Part shown: positions 1-8,622 of the stretch, in pieces
Numbering within the stretch: the first letter of the stretch is position 1
How the letters are laid out: each line of letters starts with the position of its first letter
The notes under the pieces: generated by a model
What the model was told of the DNA's origin: nothing
Databases searched by the model: none
Seen by the model: the letters and a program-made list of their open reading frames with translations, nothing else
Program-made: the position numbers and the translations under genes
DNA from: CBDFHV01 sp965247705
GTDB lineage: Bacteria > Pseudomonadota > Alphaproteobacteria > Rhodospirillales > CAMCUA01
Reading direction: 5' to 3'
Assembly (NCBI GenBank): GCA_965247705.1
Contig: CBDFHV010000069.1
Coordinates: 13,604-77,603 of the forward strand
Length of the DNA: 64,000 nucleotides

Positions 1-841
1 CGGGGCTCAGTCGCTCGACCGGTTCTCGTGGAAAACCAGCCGGGTATCCCAACATGTTGAGAGCGCCCTTGATCCCGGCGGGACGCGTATCGACGGCCAT
101 CAGGGTGTCGAACACGTGGGAGATGGCCACATGCAGGCGCCACTTCTCCTCTTTCGACAGGCTTGCGTGGCCCATGATCTTGCGGGCTTCCGGACCCCAC
201 AGTTCGGGACCGGTGGACAGGTAACCGTCGGCCCCCATTCCGAGGCCGGGAAGGATCAGGTGGCAGGCGCCCACCAGCACCGCCATGCGGTCGCCCAGAA
301 GCTCCATAACCCGGGTAATGTGGAAAAAATCGTTGGAGGACTCCTTGAGCGCCACCACCGGCGCCACATCGCAGATGGCGACCATCATCTCCGGCGTCAG
401 GCTGATGCCCGTGCGCGCCGGGTTGTTGTAGATCATGACGGGCAGCGGCACCGACTTGGACACCAGTTCGAAGCGCCGGGCGGCTTCCGAGATCGAAGCG
501 CGCAGGACGTAGCTTTGGGGCTGCAGGCATATGCCGTCGGCGCCGGACTCGGCGGCGATGGTCGCCTGCTTGGTGGCAATGCGGGCGGTGATGCCGCCGC
601 AGTTGACAAAGACGTTCGCCCGGCCCGCCGACTCCTTCTTGGCGATGCGTGTCACATCGCCCAGCTCGGCACCAGTCAGCGCCCAGCCCTCCCCATTGTC
701 GCCGGCGACGAGAAAGCCGGCGGCGCCACAGTCCAGGTGCCACCGCAATATGGCCGAGAAAGCGTCGGGCATCAGGTCCCCGTTCTCGGCGAAAGGGGTC
801 ACCGGGGCCACGTACTGCCCGCGAACCACAATGTCTGTCAT
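1..841 (-). CDS. DapA-family aldolase (dihydrodipicolinate synthase-like), partial
   Basis: The reading frame starts with ATG at 841 and runs off the left edge, giving about 280 residues. It is a class I TIM-barrel aldolase of the DHDPS/N-acetylneuraminate lyase family. Visible family marks are the catalytic Tyr138 in MIYNNPARTG and the Schiff-base Lys166 in VALKES. The usual GTTGE loop is replaced by GDNGE (residues 47-51), so the substrate is probably not that of true DapA; the members of this family that it resembles act on various 2-oxo acids or sugar acids. A paralogue with the same DNGE loop lies at 2035-2961. The 3' end is missing only because the window stops. Family assignment is firm, substrate unknown. 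Confidence 0.85.
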   Translation of the reverse strand, partial: MTDIVVRGQYVAPVTPFAENGDLMPDAFSAILRWHLDCGAAGFLVAGDNGEGWALTGAELGDVTRIAKKESAGRANVFVNCGGITARIATKQATIAAESGADGICLQPQSYVLRASISEAARRFELVSKSVPLPVMIYNNPARTGISLTPEMMVAICDVAPVVALKESSNDFFHITRVMELLGDRMAVLVGACHLILPGLGMGADGYLSTGPELWGPEARKIMGHASLSKEEKWRLHVAISHVFDTLMAVDTRPAGIKGALNMLGYPAGFPREPVERLSP

Positions 842-1011
842 CGGCCTGTCCTCATGCAATCGGTGACGGCGGATCAAGTGCATACCGCCGGGCGTCGCCT
901 GTCAACGCGACGACTGCATTCAGTTTTTCTCTGGCCTGGAATAATCGCCACGAGCCAAGGGCCAGGCGTGGATTGCGCCATCTGATCGTCCGTTGCCGAG
1001 GGTTGTGCTAT

Positions 1012-1320
1012 ATGACGGCGATGCGGAGAGACACGGCCCTTGAACGTTTGCGCCATGGCCGCGACCTGTTGGCCAGTCTCGGGGTGCGCCACCTCTATCT
1101 CTACGGCTCGGTTGCCCGGGATGACGCCGATGGGGAAAGCGACGTCGACCTTCTGGTCGATCCTCGCGAACCGAATTTTACCGTTTTCGACTTGGTGGCG
1201 GTGCGCGACCAATGCGCCAGAATACTGGGCGCCCCGGCAGAGGTGCACGATTACGGCGGGTACGAGAGATTACAAGGGTTCCGGTCCCGCGTCGGCGACG
1301 ACATCGTCCGTGTCTTCTGA
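1012..1320 (+). CDS. mntA: MNT-type nucleotidyltransferase (MntA-like antitoxin)
   Basis: This 102-residue protein is a minimal nucleotidyltransferase. It carries the GSVAR motif and, about ten residues on, SDVDLLVD, whose aspartates bind metal and nucleotide in this superfamily. Proteins of this size are the antitoxin half of HEPN/MNT (HepT/MntA) modules, where MntA transfers AMP onto a tyrosine of the HEPN toxin. ATG at 1012 was chosen; ATG 1021 is a possible alternative. The stop codon overlaps the ATG of the following HEPN reading frame (TGATG), the usual coupled arrangement. Role in a toxin-antitoxin pair is inferred from motif and context. Confidence 0.8.
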   Translation: MTAMRRDTALERLRHGRDLLASLGVRHLYLYGSVARDDADGESDVDLLVDPREPNFTVFDLVAVRDQCARILGAPAEVHDYGGYERLQGFRSRVGDDIVRVF

Positions 1321-1666
1321 TGCCCCGAGGCACGGCCGGGCGCGATCGCCTCGCGGCGTGATCGCGGCGGCGGTGCGCGTCGGTCGGCGGGCTCTTCACC
1401 TGGTCCAAGAAGATGACGAAGAGAGCTATCTCGCGAACGATGAACGGCAATTGGCTGTTGAACGGCTCCTGATCCGATTTGGGGAAGCCCTCAAGGACGT
1501 TCCGCAGTCAACACTCGACGCCATAGATCCAGCGTTACCGTGGGCCGGTCCCAAGAGCTTTCGGGATATCGCCTCTCACTGGTACGAGGATGGGCTTGAT
1601 CATCGACTGATCTGGCGAACCCTCGGGGTCGATCTGCCCCTCACGACACGACGGTGCAGACGCTGA
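1320..1666 (+). pseudogene. hepT: HEPN-domain toxin (HepT-like, DUF86), frameshifted
   Basis: The frame begins with ATG 1320 overlapping the mntA stop, encodes MPRGTAGRDRLA and meets a TGA at 1359. The remainder of the protein continues one frame over from about 1358, reading VIAAAVRVGRRALHL and on to 1666. Adding one base near 1356 joins them into a normal HEPN protein of about 115 residues (LA-D-VIAAA). The HEPN ribonuclease motif is intact in the downstream part: RDIASHWY, that is R-x4-H-x-Y, where the Tyr is the residue modified by MntA in characterised systems. A GTG at 1358 could start a shortened, still catalytic version. Either the toxin is inactivated, truncated, or the base is a sequencing error. 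The 3' end overlaps the convergent ABM gene by 26 bp. Confidence 0.7.
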
Positions 1667-1934
1667 TCCACCGGTCGACAAGCATGTCGGCGTAGGCCGC
1701 GCGGACAGTGGGCATCCGGGGGGACTGTTTGTGCGCCTCCAGGGCCGCGTCGTCGGCGTAGACCTCGTAGACGAAGGCCCGGTCCGGATCGTCGGCGGCC
1801 ATCAGGACATCGAACTGAAGGCAGCCCGCCTCTTCTTCGATGGTGCCCTCGGCATGGTCGCGGATGATCTTCTCGAAGGCCTGCCGCTGGCCGGGTTTCA
1901 GTTGGTATTCGACGATCAACGACACCTTGGCCAT
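1641..1934 (-). CDS. ABM-domain protein (antibiotic biosynthesis monooxygenase/YgiN-like)
   Basis: This 97-residue protein begins MAKVSLIVEYQLKPGQ and fits the dimeric alpha/beta-barrel ABM family, with the typical pattern of a strand, a helix (RQAFEKIIRDHA), the EEAGCLQFDV strand and the YEVYADDAALEAHKQSP segment. Known relatives act as quinol monooxygenases, heme-degrading enzymes or have no known reaction. A strong ribosome binding site (GGAGGG) precedes the ATG. It converges on the broken HEPN gene. The exact reaction cannot be read from the sequence. Confidence 0.8.
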   Translation of the reverse strand: MAKVSLIVEYQLKPGQRQAFEKIIRDHAEGTIEEEAGCLQFDVLMAADDPDRAFVYEVYADDAALEAHKQSPRMPTVRAAYADMLVDRWISVCTVVS

Positions 1935-2034
1935 GAAACCCTCCTGTCACCGGGTTCAGCCGTTGTAGCCTGACTGGATTAACCTTGAAAGTGGCGCTAC
2001 CCTATACCAAGAGGCACTGAACGGGAGATACGCC

Positions 2035-2961
2035 ACGGCCAAGCTCGCCCCCCGCATCCGCATTTCCGCCCCCGTTTCCCCCTTCACCGAGAAGGGCGAC
2101 TTCATGCCGGACGCCTACGCCGAGCTGGTGCGCTGGTTCGTCGAGCGGGGCACCCGGGGCTTCCTCGTCGCCGCCGACAACGGCGAGCACTGGACCCTGT
2201 CCCTGGACGAGATCAAGCGGATCACGGAGATCACCATGAAGGAATCCGGCGGCACCATGCCGGTCTACGTGGGCGCCTGGGCGATCACCGAGAAGGAAGC
2301 CATCGAGCGCGCGGCTGCCGCGGCGGAAGCCGGCGCCTATGGGCTGTGCGTCAAGCCCCAGTTCTACGTCCATTCCTGGACCGACGCTTCCGAGGCCGAC
2401 ATCGTCGGCCGCTTCGAGGCCGTGGCCAAGGCCGTGCCCTTGCCGATGATGATCTACAACTCCCCCAACCGCACCAACGTCAACATCACTCACGACATGC
2501 TGCACAAGATCTGCGACGTGGTGGAGGCGGACTGCCTGAAGGACACCAGCGGCGACCCGGCTTTCCTGCTGCAGCGGGTACTCCAGTTCCGCGACAAACT
2601 GTCGGTGCTGGTCAGCGGCAGCTCCTTCTACACCGGCATGCTGCTGGGCGCCGGCGGCATGATCGCCACGGTCGCCGACCTCTTCGGCCACGATGCAGAT
2701 AGGATCTTCGACTTCGAGTCCATGACCGAGGACGAACGCCGCGAGGAGATGGTCAAGCAGCTTGAACTGGGCGACTGCATCAACCTGCTGGGCACTATCC
2801 CGGCGGCCTACAAGTGCGCCTGGAACATGATGGGCCTCCCCGCCGGCCACCTGCGCGATCCCTTGAAGCCCCTGACGCCGGAGCAGGAGGGAAAACTTCG
2901 TGCCATGATGACCAAGTGGGGCGTGCTCACGGCCGACCAGGCGGTTCGCGCGGCGGAGTGA
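2035..2961 (+). CDS. DapA-family aldolase with apparent ACG start
   Basis: This is a 308-residue DHDPS-family aldolase with Tyr141 in MMIYNSP and Schiff-base Lys169 in DCLKDTSGD. The first ATG in frame (2104) would remove the first barrel strand (APRIRISAPVSPF). The expected start reads ACG-GCC-AAG at 2035, six bases after GGGAGA. When numbered from this ACG, the DNGE loop falls at residues 48-51, exactly as in the paralogue at 1-841, which supports 2035 as the true N-terminus. The codon is either a rare ACG start or an ATG-to-ACG mutation. The gene ends 90 bp from a convergent PLP gene, with a palindromic repeat pair between them. Substrate unknown. Confidence 0.8.
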   Translation, partial: TAKLAPRIRISAPVSPFTEKGDFMPDAYAELVRWFVERGTRGFLVAADNGEHWTLSLDEIKRITEITMKESGGTMPVYVGAWAITEKEAIERAAAAAEAGAYGLCVKPQFYVHSWTDASEADIVGRFEAVAKAVPLPMMIYNSPNRTNVNITHDMLHKICDVVEADCLKDTSGDPAFLLQRVLQFRDKLSVLVSGSSFYTGMLLGAGGMIATVADLFGHDADRIFDFESMTEDERREEMVKQLELGDCINLLGTIPAAYKCAWNMMGLPAGHLRDPLKPLTPEQEGKLRAMMTKWGVLTADQAVRAAE

Positions 2962-2962
2962 G

Positions 2963-3048
2963 GAGCGGGCCGGTCTGGGACCGGCCCCTACGCCCTTGAA
3001 ATCCCCTTGCGTAGGGGCGGGTCTCAGACCCGCCCTGTCCCGCTCCGT
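2963..3048. repeat. Palindromic repeat pair, locus 1
   Basis: Two 21-bp palindromes lie between convergent genes. At 2967-2987 the arms are GGGCCGGTCT and GGACCGGCCC; at 3015-3035 the arms are GGGCGGGTCT and AGACCCGCCC around a central C. Each has a GTAGGGG-like flank on one side. The same unit recurs at 26223-26290, 49175-49195 and 61575-61641. It would form strong hairpins on both strands and may work as a bidirectional terminator or as a REP-type element. Confidence 0.85.
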
Positions 3049-3051
3049 TCC

Positions 3052-4299
3052 TCAATAGGTCATCGCCGCGCCCTTGCCGCGGGCACCGGTGCGGCGCACC
3101 GTCTCGACGGCCTCCTTCAACTGGGCCAGGTACTCGTCGCAGGCCGCCTCGTGGGGCAGGGACAGGCCGATCAGGATGCCCTTGGGCTGGACCAGGCGGC
3201 CGACGAACCAGTCCCTCTCGGTCAGCACATCGGCCACCGCCCCCATGTCGACGGCCGGATCGTGGCTGCTGAAGGTGATGATCAGGGAATGGGGCTGGCC
3301 GTTGATGTGCAGCCCGTCGATGGCGTTGATGCCGTCCATGTAGCGCTGGCGCATGGTCATCAGCCGGTCGTTGAGCTTCAGATAGCCGTCGCGGCCCAGG
3401 TAGTTCATCACCGCCCAGGCCCCCGAAATGGAGCCGCCGGGCCGGGAGCTGGCGACATTGGGGTTGGCGAAGCGGCCGACCGGCCATTCGTCGAACTCGA
3501 ACGGCTGGTAGCGTTCGAAGTCCGGGTTGCGGTAGAGCACGGTGGAGGTGCCCTTGGCGCAGAACCCGTACTTGTGCAGGTCCGCCGAGATCGACATCAC
3601 CCCCGGCACCGTGAAGTCGAAGTCGGGGACGGGATAGCCGAGCTCGCGGCAGAAGGGCGCGGTGTAGCCCGATACACAGGCATCCACGTGCAGCCACAGG
3701 CCCCGCTCCCGGGCCAGTTCGCTCAGATCCTCGATGGGATCGATCACGCCGTAGGGGAAGCAGACGGCGGAGCCCAGCAGGGCAATGGTGTCGGGCGAAA
3801 TGGCCTTGGCCATGGCCTTCACGTCGGCGCGGAAATCCTCCCCCACGGGTACCCGGGTGACCTTCAGGCCCAGGTACTGGCCGGCCCGGTTGAAGGTGGG
3901 GTGGCCCGAGTAGGGAATGACGATCTCGGGCTGGGTCACGTGGGGCAGCTTGTCCCGGGCCCAGTCCCGGGCCGCCTTCATGGCGACGAAGATGCTTTCC
4001 GACCCGCCCGACGTGATGTGGCCCACGGAGTCCGGACCGCGCAGCAGTTCGGCGCCGAAATCGAGCACCCCGTCCTCCATGATCTTCAGGCTCTTGAACG
4101 TGCGGCCGGCGCCGCCGCCGTTCTCCTGCATGAACATGGTGTAGCCCTTGATCTGAATGTCGAAGATGTCGTCCCCGCCGTACCAGACGTGGAACGGCAC
4201 CCGCCCACCTCGCCAGTCGGCGTCGTCCTGGCGAAAGGAAGCCATTTCCGTTTCCAGCTCTCCCCAGGTCCGGCCGGATTGGGGCAAAATGTTGCGCAT
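3052..4299 (-). CDS. PLP-dependent lyase of the sphingosine-1-phosphate lyase/group II decarboxylase type
   Basis: The 415-residue protein has the group II decarboxylase fold. The motif SADLHKYGFCAKG contains Lys243, the residue expected to bind pyridoxal phosphate; this motif form is typical of sphinganine-1-phosphate lyases and related bacterial enzymes. HVDACVSG (residues 204-211) supplies the aspartate facing the pyridine nitrogen, and TSGGSES (97-102) binds phosphate. The start was set at ATG 4299 because GGGAGG lies seven bases upstream; a longer frame from 4329 lacks such a site. Bacterial members act on phosphorylated amino alcohols or amino acids; the substrate here is open. Confidence 0.85.
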   Translation of the reverse strand: MRNILPQSGRTWGELETEMASFRQDDADWRGGRVPFHVWYGGDDIFDIQIKGYTMFMQENGGGAGRTFKSLKIMEDGVLDFGAELLRGPDSVGHITSGGSESIFVAMKAARDWARDKLPHVTQPEIVIPYSGHPTFNRAGQYLGLKVTRVPVGEDFRADVKAMAKAISPDTIALLGSAVCFPYGVIDPIEDLSELARERGLWLHVDACVSGYTAPFCRELGYPVPDFDFTVPGVMSISADLHKYGFCAKGTSTVLYRNPDFERYQPFEFDEWPVGRFANPNVASSRPGGSISGAWAVMNYLGRDGYLKLNDRLMTMRQRYMDGINAIDGLHINGQPHSLIITFSSHDPAVDMGAVADVLTERDWFVGRLVQPKGILIGLSLPHEAACDEYLAQLKEAVETVRRTGARGKGAAMTY

Positions 4300-4374
4300 C
4301 GAGACGTCCTCCCAAGTTCTCAAGACCATGGTGACAGACCCACGTGCCGCAAGCCTATCATCTTTCCGCCGTCA

Positions 4375-5247
4375 TCACCGCGCCCCGGCGGACACCCGCT
4401 CCCGGTGGGCGACGTAGACGCCGGCGGCGAAGATTATGGTGCCGCCGACCCAGGTCCACAGGTCGGGCAACTCGGAAAACACCAGGTAGCCGATCATGGT
4501 GGCCCACAGCAGCTTGGCGAAATCCAGTGGTACGACGGCACCCACTTCGGCGTGGCGGAAGGCCTGGGCGATGGACCAATGGCCCAGCGCCCCGGCGGCG
4601 CCCAAACCGACAACAAACAGAATTTGCTCCGCACTGGCCGGCTCCCACACGAACAAGGCGGCGAGGAAAGTCACCGGCGTGGCCACCATGCCCAGGTAGA
4701 GGGTGATGGTGAGACTCGATTCCGTGCGCGACAGGGTCTTGATCACCGCCATCGCCCCGCCCCAGGTGGCGGCGCCCAGAAGGGTCGCCACCTCCCCCCA
4801 GCCGGGATCGGCGAAGCCGGGGCGCAAGACGACGAGAGCCCCGGCAAAGCCGACCAGAAGGGCGAGCAGCCGGCGGGTTCGAAAGGTCTCACCCAGGAAC
4901 AGGAGCGCCAACACGGACGCGAACAGGGGTGCGCTGAACCCCAGGGCGGCGAAGGTCTCCAACTTGACCCGGCTGAGGCCGAAGAACATGGCCATCATTG
5001 CAAAGGCGGTCAACAGGCCGCGGAGCATGAGCAGCACCGGGCGCTTGGTGCGCAGGGGCGCCAACCCGTAACGGAGAAATGGCGGCGTCATCACCAGGAA
5101 GCCGAACAAGGATCGCAGGAACGCCACCTGAACCGGCGGCAGTTCGCGAGTCACATGGTGAACGCCCGCGTTGAGCACAGTGAAACTGAGGCCGGCGAGG
5201 ACCATGTAGGCCATGCCCCGCGGCGTCGATTCCTTCGGAGGGATCAC
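4375..5247 (-). CDS. EamA-family (DMT superfamily) transporter
   Basis: A 290-residue inner-membrane protein with ten predicted hydrophobic segments arranged as two EamA repeats (first half ending near GFAGALVVLRPG, second near WVGGTIIFAAGVYVAHRER). The ATG overlaps the selB stop by four bases (ATGA), so it is translationally coupled at the end of the selenocysteine operon. Members export or import amino acids, metabolites or small organics; the substrate is unknown. Two more EamA genes of similar type lie at 14438-15376 and 19766-20668. Confidence 0.9.
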   Translation of the reverse strand: MIPPKESTPRGMAYMVLAGLSFTVLNAGVHHVTRELPPVQVAFLRSLFGFLVMTPPFLRYGLAPLRTKRPVLLMLRGLLTAFAMMAMFFGLSRVKLETFAALGFSAPLFASVLALLFLGETFRTRRLLALLVGFAGALVVLRPGFADPGWGEVATLLGAATWGGAMAVIKTLSRTESSLTITLYLGMVATPVTFLAALFVWEPASAEQILFVVGLGAAGALGHWSIAQAFRHAEVGAVVPLDFAKLLWATMIGYLVFSELPDLWTWVGGTIIFAAGVYVAHRERVSAGAR

Positions 5248-7151
5248 GGGCGGGGGAACATGGATGCCGCCGGGCGGACCACTTGCCGCCCGTCGCCCCG
5301 GCGTTTGGTGAATCCCTGGGCGTCGAAAAACTCCAGGACCTCGATCGCCAGGTTGCGGCCGATGCCCGTGCGATCGCGGTAGGCCCGGGCGTCGAACTGG
5401 CCGTCGCCGTTCTCTCCCGCCAGGGCCTCGGCCGCCGCCGCCAGGTCGGCCAGGGCGGCGGGCGGGAAGAAACGGTTCTTGGCCACCCGCTTGAGGAGTC
5501 CCTGACCGGCGGCGCGGATCAGGAACCGCTCCACCTCCCCCGGCGGCATGCGCAAGGACTCGGCCAGTTCATGGACCCGCGCCGCGCGGGTCCCGCCGGC
5601 AAGCAGCAGCGGCTGTACCCGGGACCACAGGGATGCGTCGGCCTTGGACAGGGTGGCTTTGCGGCCCGGCGGCCGCACGAAGCCGCCCGCGCGCTCCACC
5701 GCCCCGTCGCCGGCCAGGGACCCGAGGACCGCTTCCAGTTCAACGGGGGAGACATCGGCGCCCAGGGAGGTTCGCAAATCCCCTTCGGCCAAGCCCCGGC
5801 CGTCGTCGCTTGTGTCCGCGTCGACGGCGGCCACCACCCGCTTGCCCAGATCCCGCCAGCGGACCTGGTCGAATCCGCGGGCGCCGGACCGAACCAGGGG
5901 CACGGCGGCGAACAGGGCCGTGGCTTCGTCGGTCGTCAGGTTGCGGGCGCCGGCAAAGGCTTCCAGGTCGACGCCATTCGGCGACACCGTCAGCAAGCCC
6001 GTCAGGGCCGCCACCGGGTCCGCCGCCTCCAGGGCCCGTACCACCGCCAATCGCTGGGGCCGGCGGCGGCCCCGGGCGGGGGCGAATGGATCGATGACCT
6101 GGCCGCCGGCCATGGTGCGCTGGGCCGAACGGTCGCGGAGGATGAAGCGGTCCCCATGACGGGCGCAGGTGGGCTCGTCCAAGACGATCTGGACCAGGGC
6201 TGAGTCCCCGGGCGCGACCCGCCGGCCTTCCAGCAGGGCCACCCTGCCCGTGATGTCGGCGGCGCCCAGATGCACGTGCACCGATGTCCAGTGGGACAAG
6301 GGCCGCGGCTCGGAGCGCAGGAGCCGCAGCCGGGCGTCGATGCGCCGGGTCCCCTCCCCCGCCGCCGGCGCCACCAGCCAGTCGCCCCGGCGGACGCGAT
6401 CCCGCGCCAGGCCCGGCCCGGCGATGTTGAGGGCCAATCGCTGACCGCGGCCGCCCCGATCGGCTGCCCGGTTCTGGGCGTGGAGCCGGCGGACCCGCGC
6501 CTTCAGCCCCCGGGGGCTGAGAAGAACCTCGTCTTCGACCGCCACCGCGCCGGAGAACACCGTGCCGGTGACCACCACGCCCGCGCCCTTGAGCACGAAG
6601 CAGCGGTCGATGGCGAGCCGGAACCGGCCCGGCGACGTTCGGTCCTGCCATCGCCGCGCCGCCGCCTCGAGAGCCGTCGACAGCGCCGGCACGCCGTCTC
6701 CGGTGAGGCCGGAGACGGGGAACAGGGGCGCGCCCTCCAGCACCGTCCCCATGGTGAGGATGTGGATGTCCTCGGTCACTTCGGCCAACCGCGATGGATC
6801 TACCCGGTCGATCTTGGTCAGCGCCACGGCGCCGTCGTCGACGCCGATCAGGTCGAGGATGGCCAGATGCTCCTCGGTCTGGGGCATGGGGCCGTCGTCG
6901 GCGGCGACGATCAAGAGGGCGAAGTCGATCCCGGTGACCCCAGCCACCATGTTGCGCACGAACCGTTCGTGCCCCGGCACGTCGACGAAACCGATGACCG
7001 AACCGTCCGGACCCGGCACGTAGGCGAACCCCAGGTCGATGGTCATTCCGCGCGCCTTCTCCTCCGGCAGGCGGTCAGCGTCGACCCCGGTCAGGGCTTT
7101 CACCAGAAGAGTCTTGCCGTGGTCGATGTGGCCGGCGGTGGCGACGATCAC
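5244..7151 (-). CDS. selB: Selenocysteine-specific elongation factor SelB
   Basis: This 635-residue GTPase delivers Sec-tRNA(Sec) to UGA codons by binding the bacterial SECIS hairpin. The start MIVATAGHIDHGKT carries the P-loop; DVPGHE is G3 and TKID is G4. Beta-barrel domains II and III follow, and the C-terminal third (from about residue 390) contains the winged-helix repeats that bind SECIS RNA, ending near GQFDARAYRDRTGIGRNLAIEVLEFF. Length is normal for SelB. It overlaps selA by four bases upstream and an EamA gene downstream. The nearby UGA-containing gene at 8623-9876 gives it an obvious client. Confidence 0.97.
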   Translation of the reverse strand: MIVATAGHIDHGKTLLVKALTGVDADRLPEEKARGMTIDLGFAYVPGPDGSVIGFVDVPGHERFVRNMVAGVTGIDFALLIVAADDGPMPQTEEHLAILDLIGVDDGAVALTKIDRVDPSRLAEVTEDIHILTMGTVLEGAPLFPVSGLTGDGVPALSTALEAAARRWQDRTSPGRFRLAIDRCFVLKGAGVVVTGTVFSGAVAVEDEVLLSPRGLKARVRRLHAQNRAADRGGRGQRLALNIAGPGLARDRVRRGDWLVAPAAGEGTRRIDARLRLLRSEPRPLSHWTSVHVHLGAADITGRVALLEGRRVAPGDSALVQIVLDEPTCARHGDRFILRDRSAQRTMAGGQVIDPFAPARGRRRPQRLAVVRALEAADPVAALTGLLTVSPNGVDLEAFAGARNLTTDEATALFAAVPLVRSGARGFDQVRWRDLGKRVVAAVDADTSDDGRGLAEGDLRTSLGADVSPVELEAVLGSLAGDGAVERAGGFVRPPGRKATLSKADASLWSRVQPLLLAGGTRAARVHELAESLRMPPGEVERFLIRAAGQGLLKRVAKNRFFPPAALADLAAAAEALAGENGDGQFDARAYRDRTGIGRNLAIEVLEFFDAQGFTKRRGDGRQVVRPAASMFPRP

Positions 7152-8542
7152 GGGCGCAAGTGCTCCAACTGGCCGACGAAGGCGCTTTCGTCCTCAAGGC
7201 AGCGCAAGTCGAACAGCAGCGCCCCATCGGCGATGCGGCCGACCACTGGCACGGGGAGGGAGCGGAACGCCGCCGCCAGCCGCTTGATGGCCCCGTCGAC
7301 GCCCCGGCGCGCCAGTGGCCTGAGGGCCAGGCCGGCGCTCTCCAGGCGTTCCATCGGCAGGGAACCGCTGCCCAACTGGCTGCGGCAGGGAACGACGGCA
7401 ACGTCGAAGGCCGCCGCCAGCCGTTGGGCCAGGGGGACCGCCAGCCGTTGGGCCAGGGCCTCGATGTCCCCATACGGGCGGGCCAGCAGGCGGACGGTGG
7501 GCAAGCGTTCGGCCAGGCGGTCGGGGTCGGCGTAGAGGCGTAAGACGGCGCCGAGGGCGGCGATGGTCAGCTTGCCGCAGCGCAAGGCCCGCTTCATGGG
7601 ATTGCGCTTGAGCCGCTTCACCAGGTCGGCGCGGCCGACGACCACGCCCCCCTGGGGCCCGCCGAGAAGCTTGTCGGTGCTGAAGGTAACCAGATCGGCG
7701 CCGGCGGCAAGCGCCTCCATGGGCGTCGGCTCGTGGGGCAGACCGTAGCGGGCCAGGTCGACCAAGGTGCCGCTGCCCAGGTCGACCGCGAAGGGCAGGC
7801 CGCTGTCGTGGGCGATGCGGGCCAGTTCCGCTTCCGGCACTTCGGCGGTGAAGCCCTCGACCGCGTAGTTGGAGCGGTGGACCTTCATCAAGAGCGCGGT
7901 GCGGGGGCCGATGGCGTCGGCAAAATCCCGGGCGTGGGTGCGGTTCGTCGTGCCCACCTCCACCAGCCGGCAGCCGGCCCGGGCCATGATGTCGGGCATG
8001 CGGAAAGCGCCGCCGATCTCGATCAACTCGCCCCGGGACACCGGGACCTCGCGGCGGTTGGCCAGGCTGTTGAGCAGCAGCAACACGGCGGCGGCGTTGT
8101 TGTTGACGATGGTCGCCGCCTCGGCCCCGGTCAGGCGGACCAGCAGGTCCTCCACGTGGCTGTCCCGGTCTCCCCGCCGGCCGGTCGCCAGGTCGTACTC
8201 CAGGTTGGCGGCGCCGGCGACGGCGGCGATGGCAGCGACGGCTTCCGGCGGCAGGGGCGCCCGACCCAGGTTGGTATGCAGCACCGTCCCCGTCAGGTTG
8301 ATGACCGGCCGCAGGCTCGGTTGGGCGCCGGCCGCCACCAGTTCTTGCGCCCGGGCCGCGATCGCCGCGTTACTTGCCCGGTCGGTGGCGACGGCCTCTC
8401 GGGATTCCGCGATGGCCGCGCGCACCGCCTCGGTGGTCGGCCGGCGGCCGAATTCCCGCACCAGCGCCGCCACCTGCGGCAGGCGAAGGATTCGATCCAC
8501 GGACGGCAAGGCGGCGCGGGCCGAGGGGACGGGATCGGGCAT
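7148..8542 (-). CDS. selA: L-seryl-tRNA(Sec) selenium transferase SelA
   Basis: SelA converts Ser-tRNA(Sec) to Sec-tRNA(Sec) with selenophosphate. The 464-residue protein shows the family hallmarks: INLTGTVLHTNLGRAPL (residues 81-97), the NNNAAAVLL segment, and FSTDKLLGGPQGG with PLP-binding Lys291. Its stop overlaps the selB start by four bases (ATGA). Near the C-terminal domain an eight-residue stretch is tandemly duplicated (AQRLAVPL/AQRLAA), matching a 24-bp DNA duplication. selD and the tRNA(Sec) gene selC are not in the window. Confidence 0.97.
   Translation of the reverse strand: MPDPVPSARAALPSVDRILRLPQVAALVREFGRRPTTEAVRAAIAESREAVATDRASNAAIAARAQELVAAGAQPSLRPVINLTGTVLHTNLGRAPLPPEAVAAIAAVAGAANLEYDLATGRRGDRDSHVEDLLVRLTGAEAATIVNNNAAAVLLLLNSLANRREVPVSRGELIEIGGAFRMPDIMARAGCRLVEVGTTNRTHARDFADAIGPRTALLMKVHRSNYAVEGFTAEVPEAELARIAHDSGLPFAVDLGSGTLVDLARYGLPHEPTPMEALAAGADLVTFSTDKLLGGPQGGVVVGRADLVKRLKRNPMKRALRCGKLTIAALGAVLRLYADPDRLAERLPTVRLLARPYGDIEALAQRLAVPLAQRLAAAFDVAVVPCRSQLGSGSLPMERLESAGLALRPLARRGVDGAIKRLAAAFRSLPVPVVGRIADGALLFDLRCLEDESAFVGQLEHLRP
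7414..7458. repeat. 24-bp in-frame tandem duplication inside selA
   Basis: The sequence CCGCCAGCCGTTGGGCCAGG occurs at 7414 and again at 7438, a 24-bp period with at least 21 identical bases in the second copy. It adds eight residues to SelA without shifting the frame. It looks like a recent slippage event, given the near-perfect identity. Confidence 0.85.
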
Positions 8543-8622
8543 GGGAGAAACCGAAATGGAACGGTTGGCTTTGCGGCGATCAGCCTATCACGCCCCGTCG
8601 CGCTATCTCCAGGGCGACCGGG

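Noticed and set aside
3007..5382. A 791-codon open frame on the plus strand
   Set aside because: Antisense to the PLP lyase and EamA transporter; composition is His/Gln/Gly-rich as expected for a shadow frame.
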